This document shows positions 55,259 through 64,000 of a stretch of 64,000 nt of DNA, piece after piece. The notes beneath the pieces were generated by a model. It worked only from the letters and a program-made list of their open reading frames with translations, was not told the DNA's origin and searched no databases. Within the stretch, counting starts at the first letter, position 1. The number at the start of each line of letters is the position of its first letter. The stretch is from Arthrobacter sp. PAMC25284. GTDB taxonomy: Bacteria; Actinomycetota; Actinomycetes; Actinomycetales; Micrococcaceae. The DNA is taken from assembly GCF_019443425.1 (NCBI RefSeq), contig NZ_CP080382.1:744001-808000 (forward strand), given 5' to 3'. The position numbers and the translations under genes were made by a program.

Positions 55259-56647
55259 GTGTTCCTGACCGGCGAAGAGCGCTGGAAAGTCCTTCGACTT
55301 CACGTCGAGGACCAGATTTCCCTTGCCGCCCTCGCCCGTGAAACCGGGAACAGCACCCGCACTCTTCAACGTTGGCTTCGGCTCTACCGCGCGGGCGGTG
55401 CGAGTGCTCTCGACCTGCGACCGCGTGCCGATGCCGGCACCCGGCGCCTAGACCCAGGAATGGTTAGGTTTATCGAGGGACTTGCACTGACGAAGCCCCG
55501 CCCGAGCATGGCAACGCTGCAGAGAATCGCCGCGGCCGAAGCGGGCAGAAGAGGCGCCCCGGCGCCGAGCTACTCCGTTGTCCGCGAGATCGTCCAGGCA
55601 CTGGACCCTGCCCTGGTGACTCTGGCTCTCGAAGGTCCCGCGTCCTACCGGGACCGGCATGAACTTGTCCTTCGCCGCCGCGCCGACCGTCCAAACCAGA
55701 TATGGCAAGCGGACCACACCCAACTCGACGTCCTGATTAGCGGCGCCACCGGGAAACCTGACCGGCCCTGGCTGACGACAGTGATGGACGATTACTCCCG
55801 AGCGCTCTGTGGCTACACCGTCTTCACCGGTGCGCCCTCAGCACTGAACACCGCCCTCGCACTCCGCCAGGCTATCTGGCGCAAGAGCGATCCGAGCTGG
55901 GTAATGTGCGGGCTGCCCGACATCCTGCACGTGGACCATGGCTCCGACTTCACCAGCCATCACCTCGAACGCACCGCCATCGAGCTGCACGTCCGCATCA
56001 TCCACTCGACCATCGGCCGCCCCCAGGGCAGAGGAAAGATCGAAAGGTTCTTCGGGACCATCAACACCGAAGTTCTCTCCACCCTCCCCGGACACCTTGC
56101 GCCCGGGAACAGGAAAGCGCCGCCCTCGCTCGACCTCCCGGGACTGGATCGCGCCATCGGAAGCTTTGTCGCCGCCTACAACGACAGGCTCCACAGCGAA
56201 CTTGGTATCTCACCACGGGATGCCTGGGTCGCGGACGGTTGGCTTCCCCGGATGCCCGAATCCCTGGAGGACCTCGACGGACTCCTCCTGACAGTTCCAA
56301 AGAACCGGACCGTGCAACGCGACGGCATCCACTTTCAAGGCCAGCGCTACCTCTCGCCCACGCTGGCGCCCTTCGTGGGGCAAACCGTCACCATCCGCTA
56401 CGACCCGCGAGACGTATCCGAGATCCGCGTCTATGACCGTGACACCTTCGTTTGCGTCGCCATTGACGAAGATCACCCCAACCTTCGTTTGAGCCTGCGT
56501 GACATCGAGGCCGCACGCCGAGCGCGCCGGAGAGAACTGCGCCGCACCATCAACGACCGCATTCCATCAGTCACCAGCCGTGAAGAACCGCACATCACTG
56601 AACCAGCGCGGCGCCGGCGCCGACTGCGCACCTACGAAGAGGACTAA
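55259..56647 (+). CDS. DDE transposase, TniA/TnsB/Mu-type
   Basis: A 462-residue transposase. The N-terminal helix-turn-helix is LAALARETGNSTRTLQRWL. The catalytic residues are Asp152 (WQADHTQ), Asp226 (HVDHGSDF) and Glu262 (GKIERFFG), with 35 residues between the last two, a classic D,D-35-E. The C-terminal Mu-type beta-barrel domain (VQRDGIHFQGQRYLS...) follows, ending in an arginine-rich tail that may contact the ATPase. GTG start follows the resolvase stop with no gap; the stop overlaps the ATPase ATG. Confidence 0.93.
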   Translation: MFLTGEERWKVLRLHVEDQISLAALARETGNSTRTLQRWLRLYRAGGASALDLRPRADAGTRRLDPGMVRFIEGLALTKPRPSMATLQRIAAAEAGRRGAPAPSYSVVREIVQALDPALVTLALEGPASYRDRHELVLRRRADRPNQIWQADHTQLDVLISGATGKPDRPWLTTVMDDYSRALCGYTVFTGAPSALNTALALRQAIWRKSDPSWVMCGLPDILHVDHGSDFTSHHLERTAIELHVRIIHSTIGRPQGRGKIERFFGTINTEVLSTLPGHLAPGNRKAPPSLDLPGLDRAIGSFVAAYNDRLHSELGISPRDAWVADGWLPRMPESLEDLDGLLLTVPKNRTVQRDGIHFQGQRYLSPTLAPFVGQTVTIRYDPRDVSEIRVYDRDTFVCVAIDEDHPNLRLSLRDIEAARRARRRELRRTINDRIPSVTSREEPHITEPARRRRRLRTYEED

Positions 56648-57456
56648 TGATGAACCCCACCTTCATCGTCACCAAGGAACACCGACGCTTCAACGAGTTC
56701 GCCAACGCAGTCCGGAATGAACGAACAATAGGGATCTGTCACGGGGACGCCGGAGTGGGTAAAACACTCTCCGCGCGCCGCTACGCAAACTGGGATGACC
56801 TTGAGCCCTACGTCACCGAGTGGGGACCCCGCGGCGACCAGGACGAGAAGCACTACACACTCGCCAACCGCTCCCGAACCGTCTTCTACACCCCGGACGT
56901 ACTCTGCCGCCCCAAAAACCTCATGGATGACATCCACCGATACCAAGTGAGAATCGGGTCGTGCATTGACGAACACCTGCACAAACTCGATGCCGCACCA
57001 CGCTCGATGAACAGAGTCACCACACTAGTGGAGCTCCTCATCATCGACGAAGCCGAACGCCTCAACGCAACAGCACTTGAACTCCTCCGGGACAACCATG
57101 ACCGAACCCATCTCCCGATGATCCTCATCGGCATGCCCGGCATAGACCAACGATTCCGGCATTACCCCCAGCTTTACAGCCGCCTCAGCTTCTCCCATCG
57201 ATACCGTGCCCTCGGCAGAGACGAGCTCCTCTTTGTTCTGGACCGACACTGGAAACGCCTCGGCCGGACCCTCGACCCGGATGACTTCACCGACGCCCAG
57301 GCAATCGCCGCAGTAGAACGGATCACCCGTGGCAACTTCCGGCTCCTCGAACGGCTATTCCCACAGATCACACGCGTCCTAAAAATCAACCAACTCGAAA
57401 CCATCACCGATGACGTCGTCGAAGCAGCAGCAAGCATCCTCGTCATCGGCAACTAG
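56647..57456 (+). CDS. AAA ATPase, TniB/Tn552 p271-type
   Basis: A 269-residue ATPase with Walker A GDAGVGKTLS, Walker B ELLIIDEAER, and the sensor segment PMILIGMPGID. It resembles TniB/IstB/MuB-type target-selection ATPases that bind target DNA and activate the DDE transposase. ATG overlaps the last base of the transposase stop. No tniQ-like gene follows. Confidence 0.92.
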   Translation: MMNPTFIVTKEHRRFNEFANAVRNERTIGICHGDAGVGKTLSARRYANWDDLEPYVTEWGPRGDQDEKHYTLANRSRTVFYTPDVLCRPKNLMDDIHRYQVRIGSCIDEHLHKLDAAPRSMNRVTTLVELLIIDEAERLNATALELLRDNHDRTHLPMILIGMPGIDQRFRHYPQLYSRLSFSHRYRALGRDELLFVLDRHWKRLGRTLDPDDFTDAQAIAAVERITRGNFRLLERLFPQITRVLKINQLETITDDVVEAAASILVIGN

Positions 57457-57779
57457 CGTCACAGAGCGAACACAAAAAGCCGCCACCTAACGCCAACATC
57501 CACAGGAATCGTCTAAACGCACCTGCTTGTCTGTAGCGAATACGGTCGTTTTTGACACACCGCCAACAGGCGGCCTCAGCGCAAGGGGTGAGCTTGCCGT
57601 CCGCGGAATACCCTCGCGCAACCGTATAGGTGAAAGACGGGTGCAGGACGGCGGGTAGCAGACAGACGACCGCCTGAATCCGCGATTCCCCGTACGGAAC
57701 CGAACGGCAACCTCGTTGGCCGCCAGCGTTGCCTGACTGCCACGTGGACAAGGGCGGTGCCGCGTGCTGACATGTAGTC
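57457..57779. other. Gap holding the likely right transposon end
   Basis: 323 bp. TTTTTGACA at 57549-57557 is the candidate right end. An AATCGTCT octamer (57507) also occurs at 54612 in the same orientation. No gene seen. Confidence 0.4.
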
Positions 57780-58532
57780 ATGCAGCCTTCGGTGCGGGAC
57801 AAACGGATCCGGATCGGTGCCGGGCTGGTGATCGTGGCTTTGGCGGTCTTGTCGGTGTTCATGCTTTTCGCATCCGGCCGAGACCTTTGGACCGATATTC
57901 TGCTGGGCATCTTGTATGGTTTCCAGGCGCTGTTCACGCTGTGCGCGGGCATTTATCTTGCCAGTGGCCGGGGCAAGGCAGGGGCAATGGTGCTGATTCC
58001 GGGCCGGTGGCGGCGCGTTGGGCTGGCCGCTATCGCCGTGACCGGAACCGCGGCGACCTTCTGGGGATTCACAGGCGGCCCCGAAGCGCTGGCGTCGACC
58101 GCATTGTGGCCCAACATCGTTGGGCTGTGGATTCTGCTGCAGTTCAGGACTATTGCCGAGCGCTTCCAGCACCAGGACCAGTGGACCACCGGGTTGTCCC
58201 TCGAGACGGCTCTGGAGTCCTTGGCTGGGGCCTTCCGCCAGCCAGGGTTGAGCGTGACGACGGTGGGCCAGGATGTGTGGGTCAAGATCGGAAGGGAATG
58301 GACGGGAGGGACCTGGTTCCACAAGGATGCCGCCCGATACATGAAATCCGTGACCGGCCTCCGTTTTCAGGTCCAAGACGGCGACGGCGGGACACGCATC
58401 ACCGCCCACAGTGGCGACCGGACCGTGGAAGGCATGTACGACGTCCTAAAGCTCTCTGACGAGATGAGCGCGACGGCGGTGGAACTGGCCCGGCAGGCAA
58501 CCATCCGTCACCACGAAGGCCTACAACCCTGA
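57780..58532 (+). CDS. Membrane protein of unknown function
   Basis: A 250-residue protein: four predicted membrane helices in residues 10-120 (GLVIVALAVLSVFMLFAS; ILYGFQALFTLCAGIYLAS; VGLAAIAVTGTAATFWGF; IVGLWILLQF), then a 130-residue soluble C-terminal domain with a beta-rich pattern (VTTVGQDVWVKIGREW, TRITAHSGDRTVEG). No family is recognised. It has its own promoter region after the transposon and is probably monocistronic. Confidence 0.7.
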   Translation: MQPSVRDKRIRIGAGLVIVALAVLSVFMLFASGRDLWTDILLGILYGFQALFTLCAGIYLASGRGKAGAMVLIPGRWRRVGLAAIAVTGTAATFWGFTGGPEALASTALWPNIVGLWILLQFRTIAERFQHQDQWTTGLSLETALESLAGAFRQPGLSVTTVGQDVWVKIGREWTGGTWFHKDAARYMKSVTGLRFQVQDGDGGTRITAHSGDRTVEGMYDVLKLSDEMSATAVELARQATIRHHEGLQP

Positions 58533-58832
58533 ACCGCGTCCCGTGAAGGTTCCTCAATCGGGAGTGCAAAGCCGCCAAACCGAACTATGAAAAAACCGCC
58601 ATTCCGAACTAACAGTCACACAAAATCCTCGCCGTTGCGGGGTCCTTGGATTTCCGTAAGACCCGCCCGCAAAACTGCCCGGTGAAGGTCCCCCCCTACG
58701 GACGCCTGTTGCCATACCTTCCATCAATACACTGCACCCAACAGGGGACGTGTTTCAGCGATTTCTGAGCGTGCGATTATTCCGTTTTCTGAGACCACCT
58801 CGAGTTGCCGGAAGAATCGGATATGATGAATA
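58533..58832. other. Upstream region of the manganese riboswitch
   Basis: 300 bp. A TATGAT hexamer at 58822-58827 is a likely -10 box; no convincing -35 was found. Nothing else recognised. Confidence 0.4.
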
Positions 58833-58963
58833 AAGCGTAGGGGAGTATCCCGTAGCGCTGAATCCGTCAACACGTAGGGCAATGATGCCCTACCGGGTTC
58901 AGTGTCCGGCTTGTTAGTCAGCCGGTGGAGAGACTTGCGGCGATCATCGTTGCCCTCCTACCG
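58833..58963 (+). ncRNA. yybP-ykoY manganese riboswitch
   Basis: Conserved parts of the yybP-ykoY family appear in order: GGGGAGTA near the 5' side (58840), the paired CCGGC...GCCGG stem with GTGGAGAGACT (about 58925-58936), and the closing TTGCCCTCCTA (58950-58960). It lies directly upstream of a TerC-family gene, the best-known partner. Mn(II) binding would switch expression on. Confidence 0.92.
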
Positions 58964-58976
58964 AAAGATAAATATC

Positions 58977-60164
58977 ATGATTGTTTCACCCCTGATTTGG
59001 GGCATTACCATTGTGGTCATTCTGGGCCTCTTGGCGTTTGACTACTTTTTCCACATCCGCAAGGCGCACATCCCCTCCCTGCGTGAAGCAGCCGTCTGGT
59101 CCTCTATCTATGTAGGCCTGGCATTGGTCTTTGGTGTGATCGTGTGGATCTTCGGCGGGGCCACCATGGGCGGGGAGTACTTCGCGGGGTACATCACCGA
59201 AAAGGCCCTGAGCGTTGACAACCTCTTCGTCTTCCTGGTCATCATGGCCAGCTTCAAGGTTCCCCGCGAGGACCAGCAAAAGGTGCTCCTCTTCGGCATC
59301 GTCTTTGCCCTGATCGCCCGCACCGGCTTCATCTTCGCTGGCGCCGCCCTGATCAACACCTGGTCCTGGATGTTTTACATCTTCGGCATCATCTTGCTCG
59401 TCACGGCCGGAAATCTGCTCAAGGAGGAGGACAGCGGTGGCGACGACGCTGACAACTTCATCATCAGGCTCGCCAAGCGCTTCCTGCACACCTCCGAGCA
59501 CTACGACGGCGACAAGCTGTTCACGGTCGTCAACGGCAAGAAGGCCCTGACGCCGATGTTGCTGGTCATGGTGGCCATTGGTGGCACCGACCTGCTGTTC
59601 GCCTTGGACTCGATCCCGGCCATCTTCGGCCTGACCCAGAACGTGTTCATCGTCTTCACGGCCACGGCGTTCTCCCTGATGGGCCTGCGCCAGCTGTACT
59701 TCCTGCTGGACGGCCTGCTGGACCGCTTGATCTACCTCTCCTATGGTCTTGCCGCGATCCTAGCCTTCATCGGCGTCAAGCTGGTCCTGCACGCCCTGCA
59801 TGAGAACAACCTGCCGTTCATCAACGGCGGCGAGCACGTTCCGGTCGTAGAGATCTCCACGGGCCTGTCCCTGACGGTGATCATCGGCGTGCTGGCAGTC
59901 ACCGTCATCGGCTCCCTGGTGAGCAATTCGGGCAAGGCCCAGACGGTGCTGAACAACGCCCGCCGCCATGCCGAGAGCTACCTGGAACTCGAATACACGG
60001 CCGATATGGCCGAGCGTGAGCGCGTGTACAACCTGCTCATGGACGAGGAAAAGGCCATCGCTGTCATGGAAACCAAATACCGCGACAAGCACCCAGAATC
60101 AGAAGCGATCCTGGAACAGATGGCCGAGGCACACCGCCAGCACACGGAGCATCTGGCCCGCTGA
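58977..60164 (+). CDS. TerC/Alx family manganese exporter
   Basis: A 395-residue membrane protein with about eight or nine helices. The conserved TerC motifs are EKALSVDNLFVFLVI in the first half and GGTDLLFALDSIPAIFGLT in the second; the acidic residues form the metal path. The C-terminal 60 residues are a soluble charged helix. ATG at 58977 is chosen since it is just after the riboswitch; upstream in-frame codons lie in the riboswitch. It is likely a Mn(II) exporter regulated by Mn. Confidence 0.93.
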   Translation: MIVSPLIWGITIVVILGLLAFDYFFHIRKAHIPSLREAAVWSSIYVGLALVFGVIVWIFGGATMGGEYFAGYITEKALSVDNLFVFLVIMASFKVPREDQQKVLLFGIVFALIARTGFIFAGAALINTWSWMFYIFGIILLVTAGNLLKEEDSGGDDADNFIIRLAKRFLHTSEHYDGDKLFTVVNGKKALTPMLLVMVAIGGTDLLFALDSIPAIFGLTQNVFIVFTATAFSLMGLRQLYFLLDGLLDRLIYLSYGLAAILAFIGVKLVLHALHENNLPFINGGEHVPVVEISTGLSLTVIIGVLAVTVIGSLVSNSGKAQTVLNNARRHAESYLELEYTADMAERERVYNLLMDEEKAIAVMETKYRDKHPESEAILEQMAEAHRQHTEHLAR

Positions 60165-60495
60165 GGCTGGGCCGGGGCCGGGGCCGTGCCCGGTCCCGGG
60201 CGACGCGCCGACCGTGGTACGCCAGGCATTCTCTTCGAGCTCGGGACGGTCGACTCGCCCGAAGCGCAATCTTCCCAGACAACAATTCCGTCTACTTACG
60301 TGACAAGTTCGCATGAGAGCCCTGAATCACCGAGCATCCGCTCAAGCGATGCTGCTACAAAGTGGAGGCTGATCAATCGTCACCAGAAAACTAGAGCTGT
60401 CCCGTATGTGGTTCCTTTCGGTGGCCGCTTCGCCGTCGCTGAAAGCGCCGGGGCCAGATGCTGGGCTGGAACACCCCTGAGGAGAAGGAGTTTGC
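60165..60495. other. Gap with GC-rich palindrome, no gene
   Basis: 331 bp. GCCCGG/CCGGGC (60188-60201) in a GC-rich run after the TerC stop may end transcription. No gene seen. Confidence 0.4.
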
Positions 60496-61116
60496 TTGCT
60501 GGTTATTTTGACAGGGATTGATGGTTCAGGAAAAACAACGGCCGCACGGGCGATGGTTACTGCCGCCCTACGGGATGACAAGGACGCGATCCTGCTCCGG
60601 AACTACGCGGGCCGGCGCCGGATGTCACTGGTGAGCGCACGGTACGGGATACAGTTCCCTGCACAGTTGGCTGATGCCGTGGAGACGTTGATCCGCAGTG
60701 TGAATGTGCTGATTTCCCATACCAAGACCTGGAAGTATCCGGGCCTGATCATCATGGACCGTCACCTGCACTGCCAGCTGGCGTTGCGCCAGGTACGGGG
60801 CCTTCCCCGGGGACGTTTCCTTCCCTTCCTCCTCAGGAAGCTTCCAAAACCCGACCTGATCATCCACCTCGTCATCGACCCTGAAGAGGCGCACCGCAGG
60901 ATCTTGGCGCGCGGCACGGACGTGGAAACCCTCGATGACCTCAACTCATTCCGTACCGCTTACCGTTCGCTTCCCGAATACGTGCACTTCACCGAAGTGA
61001 ACTCCGGTGGTACACCCGCCGAAGTGCTCTCCAAGCTACGCATCGCCATCGCCAACGCCGACAGCAGCCGAGGAACGTCCTTGGATCGAAGGAAAGCCTC
61101 CAGTCAAGGCCCATGA
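60496..61116 (+). CDS. Thymidylate-kinase-like P-loop kinase
   Basis: A 206-residue kinase. P-loop GIDGSGKTTAARAM at the N-terminus, the DRH motif (IIMDRHLHCQLA) as in dTMP kinases, and the lid region RRILARGTDVE. Residue pattern fits the dTMP-kinase superfamily, but the substrate may be another nucleotide or sugar, since some DR-type residues differ. TTG start is preceded by GGAGAAGGAG. Confidence 0.8.
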   Translation: MLVILTGIDGSGKTTAARAMVTAALRDDKDAILLRNYAGRRRMSLVSARYGIQFPAQLADAVETLIRSVNVLISHTKTWKYPGLIIMDRHLHCQLALRQVRGLPRGRFLPFLLRKLPKPDLIIHLVIDPEEAHRRILARGTDVETLDDLNSFRTAYRSLPEYVHFTEVNSGGTPAEVLSKLRIAIANADSSRGTSLDRRKASSQGP

Positions 61117-61392
61117 ACACAAGGACATAGCCGCCTCCCAAGTTTTCTACGTCCCAGTCTGGTTCTGCTTCGCCCGTCACGACGCCCAGCAAGAGACCTC
61201 TGGACGTGCAGACCGGGCATTCTTGCCCGAGCCCGGAATACGCTCTGGGACGGGGCCAAGGGCTGCGGCCCAGGCCGGCGGTTCGGCCGCGAGCTGGGAA
61301 CCGAGACGGTTCACTTCCAGTGCCATGGCCTCGCGTCGTTCCTGGGGGTTGAGGGACAGACGCCCAATACGGCGCGGTTTACGTGGTGGTAA

Positions 61393-62088
61393 TCAGGGGA
61401 GGGTGCTGAATTTTTCTGCCTGGGATTTGCTGCCTTGGACGATGATTTGGTCGTCGTCGTAGAGCACCGTTTGAGCGGTCGTGTGGCCCCACGTGCCGCC
61501 GGGACGTTTGACGGCCACGATGGTTATTCCGTACTTGTCACGAAGGCCCAGCACTCCCAGCGGCCGGTCGCGGACGCCGGCGGGCGGGGTAGTCCGGATC
61601 ATCACGAAGTCGTCTTCGAATTCCACGTAATCCAGGATAGAGCCAAGGACGAGGTGCGCGACGCGCTTGCCCATGTCGTGTTCGGGCCGGATGACGTGCT
61701 CGACGCCGAGTTGGCCAAGGATCTCGGCGTGCGGTTCGCTGATGGCTTTCGCCCAGATCTGGGGGCGCTGGAATTTCAGGATCCGGGAGGTTGTCAGGAT
61801 GCTGGCTTCGATGTCCGAGCCGATCCCGACCACCGCACGGTCGAATTCATGGACGGAGAGCTGGCGCAGCACCTCTTCCTTGGTCGAATCGGCCCTGACC
61901 ACGTGGGTGAGGTGCCCGTTGAAGGACTGAACGATGTCTTCGTTGGCGTCGATGCCGAGCACCTCGGTGCCCTGCGCTTCCAGTTCCAGGGCCAGCGAAC
62001 CGCCAAAACGGCCCAGCCCAATGACGACCACCGAGGACGCCTTGTCACCAGCGGCAGCGGAGTGGGAGGAGAAGAAGTTCCTAGCCAA
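61393..62088 (-). CDS. ktrA: Potassium channel regulatory subunit, KtrA/TrkA family
   Basis: A 231-residue RCK protein. The N-terminal Rossmann domain binds nucleotide (VVVIGLGRFGGSLALEL, GIDANEDIV) and the C-terminal TrkA_C domain (IRTTPPAGVRDRPLGVLGLR) binds a ligand such as c-di-AMP in relatives. It regulates the KtrB channel. Its start overlaps the ktrB stop by 8 bp. Confidence 0.93.
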   Translation of the reverse strand: MARNFFSSHSAAAGDKASSVVVIGLGRFGGSLALELEAQGTEVLGIDANEDIVQSFNGHLTHVVRADSTKEEVLRQLSVHEFDRAVVGIGSDIEASILTTSRILKFQRPQIWAKAISEPHAEILGQLGVEHVIRPEHDMGKRVAHLVLGSILDYVEFEDDFVMIRTTPPAGVRDRPLGVLGLRDKYGITIVAVKRPGGTWGHTTAQTVLYDDDQIIVQGSKSQAEKFSTLP

Positions 62089-63511
62089 TGAGGGGCCTTT
62101 CCTTGGGGTATTCGTAGAGTATGGGCCGTTCGCGCAGGGCCAGGGCCGCGCCGAGCGTGACCGGGCCCAGCCTGCCGACGAACATCAGCAGGATCAGGAC
62201 GAATTGTCCTTCGGGCGGGAGGGCGGCGGTGATGCCGGTGGACAGCCCGACCGTGGCGAACGCTGAAATGACTTCGAACAGGATCTGGTCCTGCCCGAAG
62301 TCGGTGATCAGCATCAGGAACATTGTTGAGCCTGTGACGAGGGCGAGGGCCAGGAGCACCACGGTGATGGCCTGGCGGTGCACCGCGCGGGACAGCCGCT
62401 TGCCGAAAATATTCACGGCCGTTCCCCCCTGAAGTTCGGTGTGAAGGATAAAGAACAATACGGCGAAAGTCGTGATTTTCAAGCCGCCGGCAGTTCCGGC
62501 CGGGCCGCCGCCAATAAACATCAGGATGTCCATGCCAAGCCAGGACACCGGATTCATCTGGGCGATGTCGATGCTGTTGAAGCCCGCGGTTCGGGTAATG
62601 ACGGACTGGAAGAAGCCGGCGAGCACCCGCTCGGCGGGATGGAGTCCGCCCAGGGTTGCCGGGTTCGCCCATTCGACGGCGGTGAGGAACACGGTGCCGC
62701 CAACTAAGAGGGTGGCGGTGCCGACGAGGACGAGTTTCGTGTTCATGCTCCAGTGAACGGGCCGCCGGTATTGCCGGCCCAGTTCGAAGAGCACCGGGAA
62801 TCCGATTCCGCCGATGATGACCGCCGCGGCGATCGGCAGGCAGATCCAGGGGTCAGCGACGAACCCCATCAGGTTGTTCGAATACAGGGCGAATCCGGCG
62901 TTGTTGAAGGAGGAAACCGAGTGGAAGATGCCGTGCCAGACGGCTTCCCCCAGGGATTGGCCGTACCCGGCCATGAAACGGGCCGCAAGGATCACGGCCA
63001 AGGCTGTTTCTACGGTGACGCTGATACCCAGGACTCCGAGCAGGACGCGGCGGACGTCGCCGAAGCCATGGCTTTTGGTCTCCGCGGCCGCCGAAAGCCG
63101 GGACTTCAGTCCCAGTCTGCGGGCCATGAGAACGCCCAGCAGCGCCCCGAAAGACATCACGCCGAAGCCGCCGATCTGGATCAACATCAGGATGACGACC
63201 TGACCGAATCCGGTCCAAAACACTGGGGTATCGACTGTGATCAGTCCGGTCACGCACACCGACGACGTCGCCGTGAAGAACGCCTCGAGAAAAGTTGCCC
63301 CGCCCACGCCGGCTTTGGACACCGGGAGCATGAGGAGACCGGTCCCGGCAGCAATGGCGCCGGCGAAACCCAACACGATGACCTGGGCGGGATGGCGGGG
63401 GGCAAACGCGCTAAGGGCCTTCGACAGGGCCGCGGATGTTCCTCTGCCTGCCGTCGAGACTTTGTGCCCGAATGAAGCCAGAACGGTCCTGGCAGCGCGA
63501 ACAGAGTGCAT
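62081..63511 (-). CDS. ktrB: Potassium uptake channel subunit, KtrB/TrkH family
   Basis: A protein of about 476 residues (489 from an upstream GTG at 63550) with four pore-type repeats: TSSVCVTGL, VSSFNNAGFAL, VITRTAGFNS and AFATVGLSTGI, each supplying part of the potassium filter. The sodium- or proton-coupled family takes up K+ with KtrA. ATG at 63511 is preferred since the basic residues then start the cytosolic tail. It forms an operon ktrB-ktrA. Confidence 0.93.
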   Translation of the reverse strand: MHSVRAARTVLASFGHKVSTAGRGTSAALSKALSAFAPRHPAQVIVLGFAGAIAAGTGLLMLPVSKAGVGGATFLEAFFTATSSVCVTGLITVDTPVFWTGFGQVVILMLIQIGGFGVMSFGALLGVLMARRLGLKSRLSAAAETKSHGFGDVRRVLLGVLGISVTVETALAVILAARFMAGYGQSLGEAVWHGIFHSVSSFNNAGFALYSNNLMGFVADPWICLPIAAAVIIGGIGFPVLFELGRQYRRPVHWSMNTKLVLVGTATLLVGGTVFLTAVEWANPATLGGLHPAERVLAGFFQSVITRTAGFNSIDIAQMNPVSWLGMDILMFIGGGPAGTAGGLKITTFAVLFFILHTELQGGTAVNIFGKRLSRAVHRQAITVVLLALALVTGSTMFLMLITDFGQDQILFEVISAFATVGLSTGITAALPPEGQFVLILLMFVGRLGPVTLGAALALRERPILYEYPKERPLIG

Positions 63512-63686
63512 GGCCGCCACGCTATCACCGGAAAAGCGCCGGACCCGCACTGGGAGGGTGCCCTGTACTGCCGTGGGCGGCTTCCGGGCCAGCCCGGCTA
63601 CTTATTCATAAGGAACTCATCCAGGGATCCAGCTTGAGTGAAAGTGGCCTCGCTGCGTTCGGGCAGCCCAAGCATAAAATCAGACC

Positions 63687-64000
63687 ATGTCTGAGCCCGC
63701 AGAATTTCTTGGCCCCATCCTGGAGCTGATGAGCTGGGTGGGCTTTGTCCCCGGCATTCCCCTGCTCATCACCGGCTGGGTCATCACCAAACGCCGCTGC
63801 CTGTGGGCCAGCACCACAGCCGAAGTTTTCGAAGCCGGAGGGTTCAAAGGGTTCCGCTGGTCAGATGAGGCGAACACCCCTCACATATCCCTGCACACCG
63901 CCGAGCAAACCCGCGGATTGGGGCCCGGCGATGAAGTCCTCCTCTGCTACGACACCTGCCATCCCGCCCGGTGGAGCATCGGCGAACCCCGGAACGATAA
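63687..64000 (+). CDS. Membrane-anchored protein, 3' end outside window
   Basis: The first 104 codons are visible; ATG at 63687, no stop before the window end. A single membrane helix near the N-terminus (GFVPGIPLLITGWVI) is followed by a soluble beta-rich domain. No family is recognised. Confidence 0.6.
   Translation, partial: MSEPAEFLGPILELMSWVGFVPGIPLLITGWVITKRRCLWASTTAEVFEAGGFKGFRWSDEANTPHISLHTAEQTRGLGPGDEVLLCYDTCHPARWSIGEPRND

Larger units (their letters stand above)
54587..57557 (+). mobile_element. Compact Tn552/Tn5053-like transposon (resolvase, DDE transposase, AAA ATPase)
   Basis: Three tightly packed genes (resolvase, TniA-like, TniB-like) have the sizes of the Tn552 set (about 200, 480 and 271 residues). 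The ends are uncertain: the left end could be TGTCTTGCAAAC at 54587, and the right end, read inward from 57557, is TGTCAAAAACGACC. They agree only in TGTC and the A-rich part; no target duplication was recognised. TniQ is missing. Confidence 0.5.

Noticed and set aside
54612..57514. AATCGTCT octamers as transposon ends
   Set aside because: They are in direct, not inverted, orientation and only 8 bp long; could be chance.
57456..57779. TniQ or cargo gene after the transposon ATPase
   Set aside because: No frame with a start, motif or adequate length.
1..64000. CRISPR arrays, rRNA and tRNA genes
   Set aside because: No regularly spaced repeats, no cloverleaf with CCA or TTCGA-type arms, and no conserved rRNA segments were noticed while reading both strands.

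Overview
The window reads as a high-GC actinobacterial chromosome, most likely Micrococcaceae of the Arthrobacter/Pseudarthrobacter type. The grounds are codon bias, frequent GTG and TTG starts, actinobacterial LexA-type and CsoR-type operators, a fused OleBC enzyme like the one known in Micrococcus, and a homoprotocatechuate dioxygenase whose metal-binding positions match those of the Arthrobacter enzyme MndD. This assignment is inference from content, not from a search.

Layout. (1) 0-2.7 kb: small stress and membrane proteins (CGNR zinc finger, Lmo0937-like, CsbD, DUF1003). (2) 2.8-11.4 kb: an aromatic catabolic locus. A flavin hydroxylase of the MobA/phenol-hydroxylase family is divergent from a FAH-RraA fusion, a GntR regulator and hpaE-hpaD-hpaH-hpaI, which together form a homoprotocatechuate meta-cleavage pathway. 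Two clear operators lie in the divergent gap. (3) 11.5-24.6 kb: EamA exporter with a divergent broken LysR gene, a decayed FAD oxidase, a subtilisin with a small partner gene, a broken gamma-glutamyltransferase lipoprotein, the purine-oxidation set guaD-xdhA-xdhB-xdhC, and an SDR remnant. (4) 25-32 kb: SHOCT protein plus Tat-type multicopper oxidase, a mycothiol-dependent-isomerase-like protein, a lipoprotein, an SOS-controlled umuD-umuC locus followed by two small unknown genes, and a membrane-protein/regulator pair with its own promoter.

(5) 32-47.5 kb: a self-sufficient CYP102-type P450, a nitronate monooxygenase, a small zinc-binding protein, PadR and AarF-type kinase genes, then an olefin/beta-lactone cluster oleA-oleBC-oleD, and a MacAB-like ABC exporter whose ATPase carries an amber codon. 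(6) 47.7-57.6 kb: an accessory, mobile zone with an amino-acid permease fragment, a CsoR-type operator with copZ and a CopB-type ATPase, a Tn3-like resolvase remnant, a FAD-linked oxidase, and a compact Tn552/Tn5053-like element (resolvase, DDE transposase, AAA ATPase). (7) 57.8-64 kb: a membrane protein, a yybP-ykoY manganese riboswitch controlling a TerC-family exporter, a thymidylate-kinase-like protein, KtrA/KtrB potassium uptake, and the start of one more gene.

A striking property of the whole window is the number of single-base frameshifts in otherwise well-conserved genes (LysR, FAD oxidase, ggt, umuC, an umuC-linked gene, nitronate monooxygenase, oleBC twice, permease fragment). Most look like one extra G or C inside a short G/C run, so sequence error is a serious alternative to real gene decay.
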